From assembly GCA_947487895.1 (NCBI GenBank), contig CANKYF010000012.1, positions 83,410 to 147,409 of the forward strand: 64,000 bases of DNA, written 5' to 3'. Positions 47,187-55,925 of this stretch are shown here, piece after piece; the stretch's first letter is position 1, and every line of letters begins with the position of its first letter. The position numbers and the translations under genes are program-made. The stretch comes from an uncultured Flavobacteriaceae bacterium (GTDB lineage Bacteria > Bacteroidota > Bacteroidia > Flavobacteriales > Flavobacteriaceae). The notes below the pieces were generated by a model. It ran no database searches. It saw only the letters and a list, made by a program, of their open reading frames with translations, and was not told where the DNA came from.

Positions 47187-47278
47187 AAAGATAAGGGTGA
47201 TCCTTAAAAAAAGAGAAAGTATACTCATGAAAAATAGCTTTTTAATGAATGTATGATTTTAAATACCGAAGGTCGAAA
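47187..47278. repeat. Imperfect direct repeat, copy 2
   Basis: AAAGATAAGGGTGATCCTTA and the following ~70 bp match 46189-46275 with scattered changes and small indels. The surrounding gap 46939-47435 contains no gene I can support. Confidence 0.55.
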
Positions 47279-47435
47279 CTAGTTATCCTTAATTCTATAA
47301 TCTCTTTGCAAGGGCACAGAGACAAAGTGTCTTAATTGTACTCAATATAACTAGCAGCTGAAACTATCAGACCAGCTCCAGCTACCAACTGTTAACTTAG
47401 ATCGTATAATGTGGCTGTTCACTGAACACTGGAAA

Positions 47436-47714
47436 CTACTCGTACTTACATAAATAAGATGCATCTTCTAAAGCATAAACTTTAAAAGTGATTCCAGAAG
47501 GAATTTCGCAAGATTCAAAAATGTCAAACGCTTTTTTTGGTTGATTTGGTAATTCAATTTCCCATTTTCCAGATGTTAAAGTCATCCATTCTTTTGATGA
47601 AGTATTAAATTCATACTCACCTTTTAAAAGTACACCTGCTGTAAAGTTTCCTTGAGAATTTGTTAAACCTAAAGATTTTACTTTACCATCAAAATACTCA
47701 TTTACGTTTATCAT
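47436..47714 (-). CDS. ppnP: Pyrimidine/purine nucleoside phosphorylase PpnP
   Basis: 92 residues, the usual length of this small cupin. VNEYFDGKVKSLGLTNSQGN and AFDIFESCEIPSGITFKVYA are family hallmarks. It phosphorolyses several nucleosides to bases and ribose-1-phosphate in nucleotide salvage. Its start overlaps the end of miaA by 4 bases, so the two are probably translated together. Confidence 0.92.
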   Translation of the reverse strand: MINVNEYFDGKVKSLGLTNSQGNFTAGVLLKGEYEFNTSSKEWMTLTSGKWEIELPNQPKKAFDIFESCEIPSGITFKVYALEDASYLCKYE

Positions 47715-48619
47715 TTTTTAATTTTTTTGCTAATAGAATCTATTATAATATTTGTATTCGTTTCATAATCAAACCACAAGGTGTTTTCTGTTTTTTTAAA
47801 CCATGTGAGTTGACGTTTTGCAAACCTACGAGTATTCTTTTTAATTTCAGAAATAGCAAAGTCTAAAGTCCATTCTTCATTATAAAAATTAAATATTTCT
47901 TTATAACCAACCGTATTTAATGCATTTAAATTTTTAAACGGAATTAAATTTTTAACTTCTTGCAATAGGCCTTCTTCAACCATAATATCAACGCGCTTGT
48001 TAATACGGTTGTATATAATTTCTCGATCTGCAGTAAGACCAACAGTAATGGTTTTAAATGAGCGTTGTTTTTTTGGTTTACTTAAAAAAGACGCATATGG
48101 TTTACCAGTACCAATGCAAATTTCTAGTGCTCTAATTATCCTATGCGGATTATCAATGGCAATGGTATTATATGACGTTTCGTCTAGTTCTTTTAATTGT
48201 TTTTGGAGCGATTCTAACCCTTCAGTCTCCAACATTTTATTAAGGCCTTCTCTAATTTGGGGATCAATATCAGGAAAATCATCAAGACCTTTTGTAACAG
48301 CATCAACATATAAACCAGAACCTCCAACCATAATAATTACATCATGTTTTTTAAAAAGGTTTTCTAATGTTTCAATCGCATCTTTTTCAAAAGCACCAAC
48401 ACTGTAATTATCATGTATAGATTTATGATGAATAAAATGATGTTTAGCACCAGACAATTCATCTTGAGTAGGAGCTGCGGTGCCAATTTGCATTTCTTTA
48501 AAAAACTGACGAGAATCTGCCGAAATAATTTCGGTATTGAAATGTTGTGCCAATTTAATGCTTAAGGCAGTTTTACCTATAGCAGTAGGACCAATAATAG
48601 AAATTAAGTACTTAGTCAT
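47711..48619 (-). CDS. miaA: tRNA dimethylallyltransferase MiaA
   Basis: 302 residues. It transfers a dimethylallyl group to A37 of tRNAs reading UNN codons. The P-loop IIGPTAIGKTALSIKLAQHF and the substrate motif EIISADSRQFFKEMQIGTAA are intact, with LVGGSGLYVDAV-type MVGGSGLYVDAVTKGLDDFP further on. The C-terminal KNTRRFAKRQLTWFKK is the tRNA-binding segment. Overlaps neighbours on both sides. Confidence 0.97.
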   Translation of the reverse strand: MTKYLISIIGPTAIGKTALSIKLAQHFNTEIISADSRQFFKEMQIGTAAPTQDELSGAKHHFIHHKSIHDNYSVGAFEKDAIETLENLFKKHDVIIMVGGSGLYVDAVTKGLDDFPDIDPQIREGLNKMLETEGLESLQKQLKELDETSYNTIAIDNPHRIIRALEICIGTGKPYASFLSKPKKQRSFKTITVGLTADREIIYNRINKRVDIMVEEGLLQEVKNLIPFKNLNALNTVGYKEIFNFYNEEWTLDFAISEIKKNTRRFAKRQLTWFKKTENTLWFDYETNTNIIIDSISKKIKK

Positions 48620-49442
48620 TTATATTGTGTCCGCATTTATGGCAGAAAAGTGCATTATCACTGTGATACTCTTCAGTACAATTAGAACAAACTTTTGTGT
48701 TTTTAGGAATTTTTCTTTTTTCTTTTTTAGTCATTTCAGCACTCACAATTCCAGTTGGTATTGCGATGATGCCGTAACCCATTACCATAATAAGAGATGC
48801 TATAAATTGACCTAAAGCTGTAGCTGGTGCAATATCTCCGTAGCCTACGGTTGTTAGAGTTACTATTGCCCAATATACGCTTCTAGGTATACTTGTAAAA
48901 CCACTGTCTTGATCACTTTCTATTAGATACATAATGGTTCCTAGAATGATACATAAAATGAGTACAAAAGCAAGAAAAACTGATATTTTGGCCTTACTTG
49001 TTTTTAATGCTCTAACAAAATTGGTATACTCGCTTATATAGCGTGTTAGTTTTAGTATTCTAAAAACACGCATTAATCTTAATGCTCTTAGAGCTACTAA
49101 AGATGATGAACCTGTTAAGAAAAAAGATAAATATTTAGGAATTGTAGACAGCAAATCTACAATACCATAAAAGCTGAAAATATATTTAATGGGATTTTTT
49201 ACTGTAATAATTCTAAAAAGATATTCTAAGGTAAAGAGAATGGTAATAATCCATTCAGCGATATTAAGTAAATTATGATATTTATTTGCAAAACTATCAA
49301 CACTCTCAAGCATTACAATAATAATGCTTGCTATAATTACAAAGAGTAGAATAACATCAAAAAGTTTACCTTCTTTGGTATCTGCTTCATAAATAATTTC
49401 ATGAAGCTTTTCTTTCCAATGCTTTTTTACTTTGTTACTCAT
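48612..49442 (-). CDS. Voltage-gated potassium channel with C-terminal zinc ribbon
   Basis: 276 residues, six membrane segments. S4 carries regularly spaced arginines (ALRALRLMRVFRILKLTR), the pore has TLTTVGYGDIAPATALGQFI with the TVGYGD filter near residue 198, and S6 ends AIPTGIVSAEM. The last 25 residues form a zinc ribbon (CSNCTEEYHSDNALFCHKCG). A Kv-type inner-membrane channel. The zinc ribbon tail is unusual; its function is unknown. Start overlaps nothing, end overlaps miaA by 8 bases. Confidence 0.93.
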   Translation of the reverse strand: MSNKVKKHWKEKLHEIIYEADTKEGKLFDVILLFVIIASIIIVMLESVDSFANKYHNLLNIAEWIITILFTLEYLFRIITVKNPIKYIFSFYGIVDLLSTIPKYLSFFLTGSSSLVALRALRLMRVFRILKLTRYISEYTNFVRALKTSKAKISVFLAFVLILCIILGTIMYLIESDQDSGFTSIPRSVYWAIVTLTTVGYGDIAPATALGQFIASLIMVMGYGIIAIPTGIVSAEMTKKEKRKIPKNTKVCSNCTEEYHSDNALFCHKCGHNIND

Positions 49443-49464
49443 AAATTCAAAAGTAGTAAAGAAT

Positions 49465-51441
49465 TTACTTTTTCTTAAGAAGGATTAATGAATTGTTTTG
49501 AATATCTACAATTTTGCTCATAAATTCTTTTAAATACGGATAGTATTCAGGAGGATAAATATCTTCTTTGAATTCTATTCTTAAGTTTAAAGAAATTTGA
49601 TTTTGAACCATGTTGCATGAAAATAAAAGACGTCCTGTTTTATTAGGTAGGCTTGTAGCAAAAGATTCTGGTTTTTCAACCAATTCGTATGCCTCACCTA
49701 AATCAAATTTTAACGAATAATTATATGTGTCTTTATATCCAAAATCTATAGGATATGATCTTTCTTGAAGTTTAAAAGGGTTTTCTTTAAAAAATTTAAT
49801 AAAGAAAGGGTCTAAATAGATATTATCTCCAGTTTCATCATTTTCATATTCGATATTATATTTATCTCTAAAGATTGGTCCTGTAGCGGAACTTTTAATG
49901 ACTTCATAATCTGATATTTCTGCATTAGCAGCTCGATTTTCAAGCTCTTCGAAATATTGGGTTTTATTTTTAAAATAAGCTTTTCTATGCCTATAAGCAT
50001 GATATCCAGATCTTTTGGTTTGTATGGTGCCTACTATTTTTTCGTTATCATCAATATGTAGGTCGGCAGCATAAATGATATCCGATTTTTTTGCAGAAAT
50101 ATCAAACCATTCGCTTTTGCCTTTTTTACTTAAATCTAAAAGTCTGCCATATTGATTTAAGCATTTAAAAGGAATTTCACCAAAACTTAAATATTTGTCA
50201 GTGGCATCTAGTAGATACGTTTTTTCATCAATAGTAAGGTATACAACTAAATAATTAAAATCAGAAATTACAGGAAATATTTTAGTTGCATGGCCATTTT
50301 GTCTTGTAGAAATTAATAAAGGTTTTACATTATATCCGCTTTCTTTTAAAAGGTTATGCAGTAAAATATTTATAGATGAAATGTTACCGGATTTATTTTT
50401 AATAAGGTCTTTAATAGAAACATCTTTAAAGATTCTGTATTTTCCATTCCAAGTATAATTTTTTTGAATATGCTCATAAACAGATTGTGCTTTTTCAAAA
50501 GAATTTGTTAGCCCTATTATTTTGGATGGTAGTATTTCTTCTAGTTTAATAGATTTTAAAAGTTGTCTTCCTATGCTGTGGTCTGTTTTAAATTCTTTAT
50601 CAACATCTTCCCATTCTTTGGTATAGTGTTTTACAGTGCCATCAAAACCTTGAAATGTTTTTAATTCATATTCAACTCGTGCCAAATAATTATCTTCAGT
50701 AGTCATATAATCTTCTTCTATAAAAGCGGGAATGTCTTTCATAGCATAGACACTTTCAGAACAACTAGCACTGGCACCTCTAGATCCTTGTAGACAATTT
50801 TTTTTCACTTCAGAGGTATTGGTTGTTAAATTTTTACTACCTACAAGCTTAATATTGTATAACCAATTACCAGGTATGCTTGTTTTGTATTCACTATATA
50901 GAGTAGGAATGTTATCTTGAAATCTCCAACCTCTATACTTAAACATAAAAGGAGTTGTTAAGGTATAACTATAGGTTATTACAGAACCTTCTTTTACATT
51001 GGGAAGGGTGAATTTTACAAGGTTGAAGTTTTCATTATATTTTTCTCTGTAAATATTGTTTTTATCTAATTGAGACTTAACTACTGTGCCATTTTCCGTG
51101 TTGTAAGTAGTAGCTACTATTTTATCTACTTTTTCATAGGCATTATTGTCTTTTTTATATAAATATATTTCTACTGTAGCTTCACCAAAACCATCTTTAT
51201 TTAAGATTTTAATTTTACGTTTTTGTTCTGTTTTAAGGTCATAAGTAGAGTTGCTCACCCAACTTTTGCCATATTCGTAAATAATTAAAGCATTAGCGGT
51301 AGAGTCCTTTTCATAAACGTTGGTTTCAATATCAGGTAGCGTTACCCGAAATGAGTCTGATGAAAAAGAAGAAGATGTTTGAGAGTTGATATGAAAAAAA
51401 GCGAGAATATGCAGTACGAGAATTAAGGTGTTTTTTTTCAT
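49465..51441 (-). CDS. DUF3857/transglutaminase-like exported protein
   Basis: 658 residues with a signal peptide (TLILVLHILAFFHINSQ). The N-terminal ~300 residues form the DUF3857 beta domain (ALIIYEYGKSWVSNSTYDLK, GSVITYSYTLTTPFMFKYRG). A transglutaminase-like core follows at ~330-440, but where the catalytic Cys should stand the sequence is KSGNISSINILLHNLL (Ser near residue 354); the His (QNGHA) and Asp (DATDKYL) positions remain. It is therefore probably not an active cysteine transferase. A C-terminal DUF3858-like region follows. Its start overlaps the exonuclease gene stop (ATGA). Confidence 0.85.
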   Translation of the reverse strand: MKKNTLILVLHILAFFHINSQTSSSFSSDSFRVTLPDIETNVYEKDSTANALIIYEYGKSWVSNSTYDLKTEQKRKIKILNKDGFGEATVEIYLYKKDNNAYEKVDKIVATTYNTENGTVVKSQLDKNNIYREKYNENFNLVKFTLPNVKEGSVITYSYTLTTPFMFKYRGWRFQDNIPTLYSEYKTSIPGNWLYNIKLVGSKNLTTNTSEVKKNCLQGSRGASASCSESVYAMKDIPAFIEEDYMTTEDNYLARVEYELKTFQGFDGTVKHYTKEWEDVDKEFKTDHSIGRQLLKSIKLEEILPSKIIGLTNSFEKAQSVYEHIQKNYTWNGKYRIFKDVSIKDLIKNKSGNISSINILLHNLLKESGYNVKPLLISTRQNGHATKIFPVISDFNYLVVYLTIDEKTYLLDATDKYLSFGEIPFKCLNQYGRLLDLSKKGKSEWFDISAKKSDIIYAADLHIDDNEKIVGTIQTKRSGYHAYRHRKAYFKNKTQYFEELENRAANAEISDYEVIKSSATGPIFRDKYNIEYENDETGDNIYLDPFFIKFFKENPFKLQERSYPIDFGYKDTYNYSLKFDLGEAYELVEKPESFATSLPNKTGRLLFSCNMVQNQISLNLRIEFKEDIYPPEYYPYLKEFMSKIVDIQNNSLILLKKK

Positions 51442-52808
51442 GTATCTTCAAATAGAATTTGTTTTACTTTTTTATGTTTTCTTAAATAGCTTTGTATGAT
51501 ATGTTGAGTATCTCTATTATTATTCATTGGTGTAATGATAGATTTTAGAATCTCAATATTATTTATCTGATAATTAAGGTTGAAAAATCCTAACCCCTTA
51601 AATATACCATTTTCTATTAAAATAGCACTGCGTTCATCTATATCTCTTCCACGGTCTATAATTACCATGTTTTTGTTTGAGTAGCTATTTTTAGTAATAA
51701 GTAAGTTGACACGTTCATTATACGCTTCTGCATCTTCTTTTTGAATACAGGCACCATTGCAAGTTTTTACTTCATAATTAAAACAACTAGTTTTTGTTTT
51801 ATACAAGCCAGTTAATTTTTGACACAAATTATAGTCTTCTACAGATTTGGTAATAAAACTTTTTCCGCTTTGTCTATTACTAAAAGTGGTAATGGGCTTT
51901 TTTCTTCCGTCTGCCTTATCAATTTTAAGATTGATATAATTGTTTTCATCAATAAAACTATACAAAGCATGAGAAAATATGGTTCTACGTAGTGCTCTGT
52001 TAAATATTGGTTTTACACGTTTTATTTCTTCACTTTCTTTTAAAAGTGCTACCAGTTCACTTCCTGTAACTTCATAAGTAACAGAACTCACTAGAGCTTG
52101 TATTTTTTTTGACTTTGGATTTGTATTGGTAAAGTGTTGATTAATACGCTTTTTTATGTTTTTACTTTTTCCTATGTATATAATATCACCTTCAGAATTA
52201 TGAATATAATACACTCCGGTAACCGTTGGAAGGTTTTTAATAATATCTATATGCTTAGGTTCTAATTGAAGTTTAGGATTGGCTCTAACCGAATTTTTAA
52301 TGATTTCTTTTTCAGAATCTTTAGCCAACAACATTTTAAACAACTTAACTGTAGCTTGGGCATCACCTGAAGCACGATGTCTATCTGAAACAGGAATCCC
52401 TAAAGACCTCACTAATTTTCCTAAACTATAAGATGGTTGTCCAGGAATTAAGTTTTTAGATAATTCAACAGTGCAAAGAGATTGTCTTTCAAATTCAAAG
52501 CCTAATCTACTAAATTCTGTTCTTAAAATTCTATAGTCAAATTGAGCATTGTGCGCAACAACAATACAATCTGTGGTGATTTCAACAATACGTTTTGCTA
52601 CTTCATAAAATTTTGGCGCATGGCGTAACATATTGCTATTTATACCAGTAAGATTAACTACAAAAGGTTGAATTTCTCTTTCAGGATTTACCAAACTTAT
52701 AAACTGATCTACAACTTGATGACCATCATATTTGTAAATAGCAATTTCTGTAATTCCTTCTTCATTATATTTACCCCCAGTTGTTTCTATGTCTAGTATT
52801 GCGTACAA
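51438..52808 (-). CDS. DEDDh exonuclease fused to GIY-YIG nuclease
   Basis: 456 residues. Residues 1-170 are a DnaQ-like 3'-5' exonuclease: AILDIETTGGKYNEEGITEI (Exo I), VAHNAQFDYRILRTEF (Exo II) and HRASGDAQATVKLF (Exo III, DEDDh). Residues ~195-275 are a GIY-YIG endonuclease as in UvrC/Cho (TGVYYIHNSEGDIIYIGKSK, NIKKRINQHF). A Cys-containing region follows (CFNYEVKTCNGACIQK). Predicted to act in DNA repair with incision and resection in one polypeptide. The fusion is recurrent in Bacteroidota. Confidence 0.92.
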   Translation of the reverse strand: MYAILDIETTGGKYNEEGITEIAIYKYDGHQVVDQFISLVNPEREIQPFVVNLTGINSNMLRHAPKFYEVAKRIVEITTDCIVVAHNAQFDYRILRTEFSRLGFEFERQSLCTVELSKNLIPGQPSYSLGKLVRSLGIPVSDRHRASGDAQATVKLFKMLLAKDSEKEIIKNSVRANPKLQLEPKHIDIIKNLPTVTGVYYIHNSEGDIIYIGKSKNIKKRINQHFTNTNPKSKKIQALVSSVTYEVTGSELVALLKESEEIKRVKPIFNRALRRTIFSHALYSFIDENNYINLKIDKADGRKKPITTFSNRQSGKSFITKSVEDYNLCQKLTGLYKTKTSCFNYEVKTCNGACIQKEDAEAYNERVNLLITKNSYSNKNMVIIDRGRDIDERSAILIENGIFKGLGFFNLNYQINNIEILKSIITPMNNNRDTQHIIQSYLRKHKKVKQILFEDT

Positions 52809-52844
52809 ATGTTTAGTTAAAAGTTTATAGTTAAGAGTTAAAAG

Positions 52845-53201
52845 TTATTTGATTTTTGATTTCATTGTATTTATTGTCGATACTAACATTTTTATAAGCT
52901 CTTCATTTAAGTCGTTCAAAGGCTTGAAAATTTGTACTTCAAGATAATTAGTGTCTTTTAGTAAAGAAAGCCAATAATTAGTTTCGTTGGCTTCTTTTAA
53001 AACTATACTCATTTTATTTATGAAATCTTTACCAGATTGAGCAAATTCGGCTTCTCTAATATTTGCCCCAATTGATGTCCCGCTTCTTAACAATTGATTT
53101 GAAAGTGTATATTCCTTATTGTTTTTTGAAATTGTTTTAGTTGTTTTAATAATTTGAATAGCAAAATTATAGCTCTTATTTTTTAATATTGATTCTTTCA
53201 T
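52845..53201 (-). CDS. Four-helix-bundle protein (23S IVS-like family), second copy
   Basis: 118 residues. SNQLLRSGTSIGANIREAEF and FINKMSIVLKEANETNYWLS are diagnostic of the same family as 39413-39763, from which it is clearly diverged. It is inserted in an otherwise tight operon between the YggS-like gene and the exonuclease gene, with A/T-rich simple sequence (TTAGTTAAAAGTTTATAGTT) on its downstream side. Function unknown. Confidence 0.92.
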   Translation of the reverse strand: MKESILKNKSYNFAIQIIKTTKTISKNNKEYTLSNQLLRSGTSIGANIREAEFAQSGKDFINKMSIVLKEANETNYWLSLLKDTNYLEVQIFKPLNDLNEELIKMLVSTINTMKSKIK

Positions 53202-53228
53202 AAACTATTCACTATTCATTATTAGTTT

Positions 53229-53903
53229 TTAACTATTAATATAATTTCTAGCTCCAAAAATACTACTTCCTACTCTTACCATATTACTACCACACTTTAT
53301 GGCTAATTGGTAATCACCACTCATGCCCATACTTATTGTTTTCAGGTCGTAGTTTTCCTTTTTTAATATTTCTAAATCATCAAAAGTTGACTTGAGAAGT
53401 TTAAATTCTTTTTCAACTTGAGAGTTGTTGTTAGTAAATGTTGCCATTCCCATAACGCCAACTACTTTAATATTTTTTAATTCTGAAAACTCTTCAGATT
53501 GAATTATTTCTGAAACATTATTAGGATGAATTCCAAATTTAGAATCTTCCGAAGCTATTTTTATTTGCAGTAAGCAATTGATGATTCTATCATGCTTTAA
53601 GGCTTGCTTGTTAATTTCCTGAAGTAGTTTTAAACTATCTACTCCATGAATAAGGTGTACAAAACTAGCCATGAATTTTACTTTATTGCGTTGTACATGA
53701 CCTATCATATGCCATTCAATATCTTTTGGCAATTCCTCATATTTAGCGGCCATTTCTTGAATTTTATTTTCGCCAAAAATGCGTTGTCCCGCATTATAAG
53801 CCTCTAAAAGATCACTTATAGGTTTGGTTTTAGAAACTGCTACCAATTTGACATGCTCTGGCAGTGTTGATTTTATATGTTGAAGGTTCTCTTTTATTGT
53901 CAT
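53229..53903 (-). CDS. YggS family pyridoxal phosphate-binding protein
   Basis: 224 residues. VKLVAVSKTKPISDLLEAYN contains the PLP-binding Lys, and AGQRIFGENKIQEM plus IEWHMIGHVQRNKVKFM are the family signatures; SMGMSGDYQLAIKCGSNMVR binds the phosphate. It keeps PLP and amino acid balance in the cytoplasm. Its ATG overlaps the preceding dehydrogenase stop by one base (TAATG), suggesting coupled translation. Confidence 0.96.
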   Translation of the reverse strand: MTIKENLQHIKSTLPEHVKLVAVSKTKPISDLLEAYNAGQRIFGENKIQEMAAKYEELPKDIEWHMIGHVQRNKVKFMASFVHLIHGVDSLKLLQEINKQALKHDRIINCLLQIKIASEDSKFGIHPNNVSEIIQSEEFSELKNIKVVGVMGMATFTNNNSQVEKEFKLLKSTFDDLEILKKENYDLKTISMGMSGDYQLAIKCGSNMVRVGSSIFGARNYINS

Positions 53904-54793
53904 TATTTAGAAAATTGTACAGCTACTTTTTTAGCTTTTCTACTTTCTGAATAGTCATAAAAACCTTCACCAGATTTCACCCCTAATTTACCTGCTTTTA
54001 CCATATTTACTAATAACGGACAAGGTGCATATTTAGGATTTTTAAACCCATTATACATGACGTTTAAAATGGATAAACATACATCTAAACCTATAAAATC
54101 TGCCAACTGTAATGGCCCCATTAGGTGTGCCATGCCTAACTTCATTACCGTATCAATTTCTTCAACACCCGCAACACCATTGTATAATGTTTCAATAGAT
54201 TCGTTTAGCATGGGCATTAAAATCCTGTTTGCTACAAATCCTGGATAATCATTTACTTCTACAGGCACTTTACCCAAAGATTTAGAGAGTTCCATAATGG
54301 TATTAGTAATGGCATCTGTAGTGTTATAACCACGAATTACTTCAACCAGTTTCATAATAGGTACTGGGTTCATAAAATGCATGCCAATAACTTTGCCTGG
54401 TCTGTTGGTTACCGCTGCTATTTCGGTGATAGATATGGACGATGTATTTGTTGCTAAAATGGTGTTCTCAGCACAAATATCATCTAATTGCTTAAATATT
54501 TTTAGTTTTAAATCTACGTTTTCAGTAGCAGCTTCAACTACTAAATCAGCATTTTTTACGCCTTCTTCAATGTTAGTAGAACCGCTTATGTTTGCTAAAG
54601 TATTTGTCTTATCTGCTTCAGAGATTTTTTCTTTAGCTAACATTCTATCTAGGTTCTTAGAAATGGTGTCTAAACCTTTTTTTAGTGATGTTTCATTAAT
54701 ATCAATCAATTGCACTTTAAATCCACACTGTGCAAACGTATGTGCAATACCATTACCCATGGTACCTGCACCAATAACAACTATGTTCTTCAT
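53903..54793 (-). CDS. 3-hydroxyacyl-CoA (3-hydroxybutyryl-CoA) dehydrogenase
   Basis: 296 residues from ATG 54793; an in-frame TTG 12 nt earlier is less likely because it would overlap the end of the preceding gene. Rossmann NAD site VVIGAGTMGNGIAHTFAQCG; catalytic region GMHFMNPVPIMKLVEVIRGY; C-terminal helical domain with VPVEVNDYPGFVANRILMPM. It oxidises 3-hydroxyacyl-CoA to 3-ketoacyl-CoA in fatty acid or butyrate metabolism. Tightly spaced with both neighbours. Confidence 0.93.
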   Translation of the reverse strand: MKNIVVIGAGTMGNGIAHTFAQCGFKVQLIDINETSLKKGLDTISKNLDRMLAKEKISEADKTNTLANISGSTNIEEGVKNADLVVEAATENVDLKLKIFKQLDDICAENTILATNTSSISITEIAAVTNRPGKVIGMHFMNPVPIMKLVEVIRGYNTTDAITNTIMELSKSLGKVPVEVNDYPGFVANRILMPMLNESIETLYNGVAGVEEIDTVMKLGMAHLMGPLQLADFIGLDVCLSILNVMYNGFKNPKYAPCPLLVNMVKAGKLGVKSGEGFYDYSESRKAKKVAVQFSK

Positions 54794-54795
54794 TT

Positions 54796-55755
54796 TTAAA
54801 AACAATTTATAATTTGGTTAGCAACGCGTAATGCTTCGGTTCCATCATGAAGTGTAACAATAGGAGTGGTATTGTTATTTATAGCATCTGCAAAGGTTTC
54901 TAACTCATCTAAAATAGCGTTGTTAGTTTCTATTTCAGGGTTGTCAAAATAAATTTGTTTTTTAATACCTTCGGCATTTTGAAGAATCATATCAAAATCT
55001 CCTGGGTTTTGAGGCGCATCCTTCATTTTTACTACTTCACATTTCTTTTCTAAAAAGTCTACAGAGATGTAGGCATCTTTTTGAAAGAATCTAGCTTTAC
55101 GCATATTTTTTAATGAAATTCTACTGGCAGTTAAATTAGCAACGCACCCATTTTCAAATTCTAAACGCGCATTAGCTATATCTGGTGTGTCACTAATAAC
55201 AGCTACACCACTAGCAGAAACATTTTTTACTTTAGAGTTTACTAAACTTAAAACTATGTCTATATCATGAATCATTAAATCTAAAACCACAGGAACATCT
55301 GTACCTCTAGGGTTAAATTCTGCCAACCTATGTGTTTCAATAAACATAGGTGCATTTATATCGTCTTTAACAGCTAAAAAAGCAGGATTAAAACGTTCTA
55401 CATGACCAACTTGACCTCTTAGTTTATACTCAGCTAAAAGTTGTCTAATTTCTTCAGCTTCTTCAACAGTGTTGGTTATAGGTTTTTCAACAAAAATGTG
55501 TTTTCTTTTAGAAATGGCTTTTTTAGCACAATCATAATGAGATAATGTTGGTGTTACTATATCAACCATATCAACCGCATCAATAAGTGCATCTATAGAA
55601 TGGAAAAATTTATAGCCAAATTCGGCTTCTACTTTTTTCCCATTAGCTTCATTGGCATCATAAAAGCCTACAAGGTTGTATTTATCTGATTGATTAAGAA
55701 GTCTTAAGTGAATTTTTCCTAGGTGACCAGCACCTAATACACCAGCATTTAGCAT
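54796..55755 (-). CDS. Gfo/Idh/MocA family oxidoreductase
   Basis: 319 residues. N-terminal NAD(P) fold LNAGVLGAGHLGKIHLRLLN and the family motif FVEKPITNTVEEAEEIRQLL; the C-terminal half has the beta-sheet substrate domain. Sugar or inositol dehydrogenases belong here, but the substrate is not readable from sequence. It heads the minus-strand run to ppnP; a CGTCTTTTAAA sequence lies about 37 nt upstream (near 55782-55792), resembling the -10 part of the ECF promoters but without the AAC element. Confidence 0.92.
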   Translation of the reverse strand: MLNAGVLGAGHLGKIHLRLLNQSDKYNLVGFYDANEANGKKVEAEFGYKFFHSIDALIDAVDMVDIVTPTLSHYDCAKKAISKRKHIFVEKPITNTVEEAEEIRQLLAEYKLRGQVGHVERFNPAFLAVKDDINAPMFIETHRLAEFNPRGTDVPVVLDLMIHDIDIVLSLVNSKVKNVSASGVAVISDTPDIANARLEFENGCVANLTASRISLKNMRKARFFQKDAYISVDFLEKKCEVVKMKDAPQNPGDFDMILQNAEGIKKQIYFDNPEIETNNAILDELETFADAINNNTTPIVTLHDGTEALRVANQIINCF

Positions 55756-55925
55756 AATTTTAGGTTTTCAACAAAAATAAGATATTTAAAAGACGATTTT
55801 AATGATTTTACCCTAAAATTTCTACGTTTTTAATTGTCTACAGAAAGGCGAGAATAAATTCTTTAGAAATAATTTTAGGCTTTAAAATGTTTGACTAATT
55901 TTAGCATTGTAAACCACACCAAAAA

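Noticed and set aside
46177..47435. tRNA or other RNA gene in the gene-poor stretches
   Set aside because: No cloverleaf-like arms or T-loop sequence could be found by eye; no structured RNA recognised.
55782..55792. Third ECF promoter before the Gfo/Idh gene
   Set aside because: The CGTCTTTTAAA block is present but AGG, not AAC, is at the 16-nt position.
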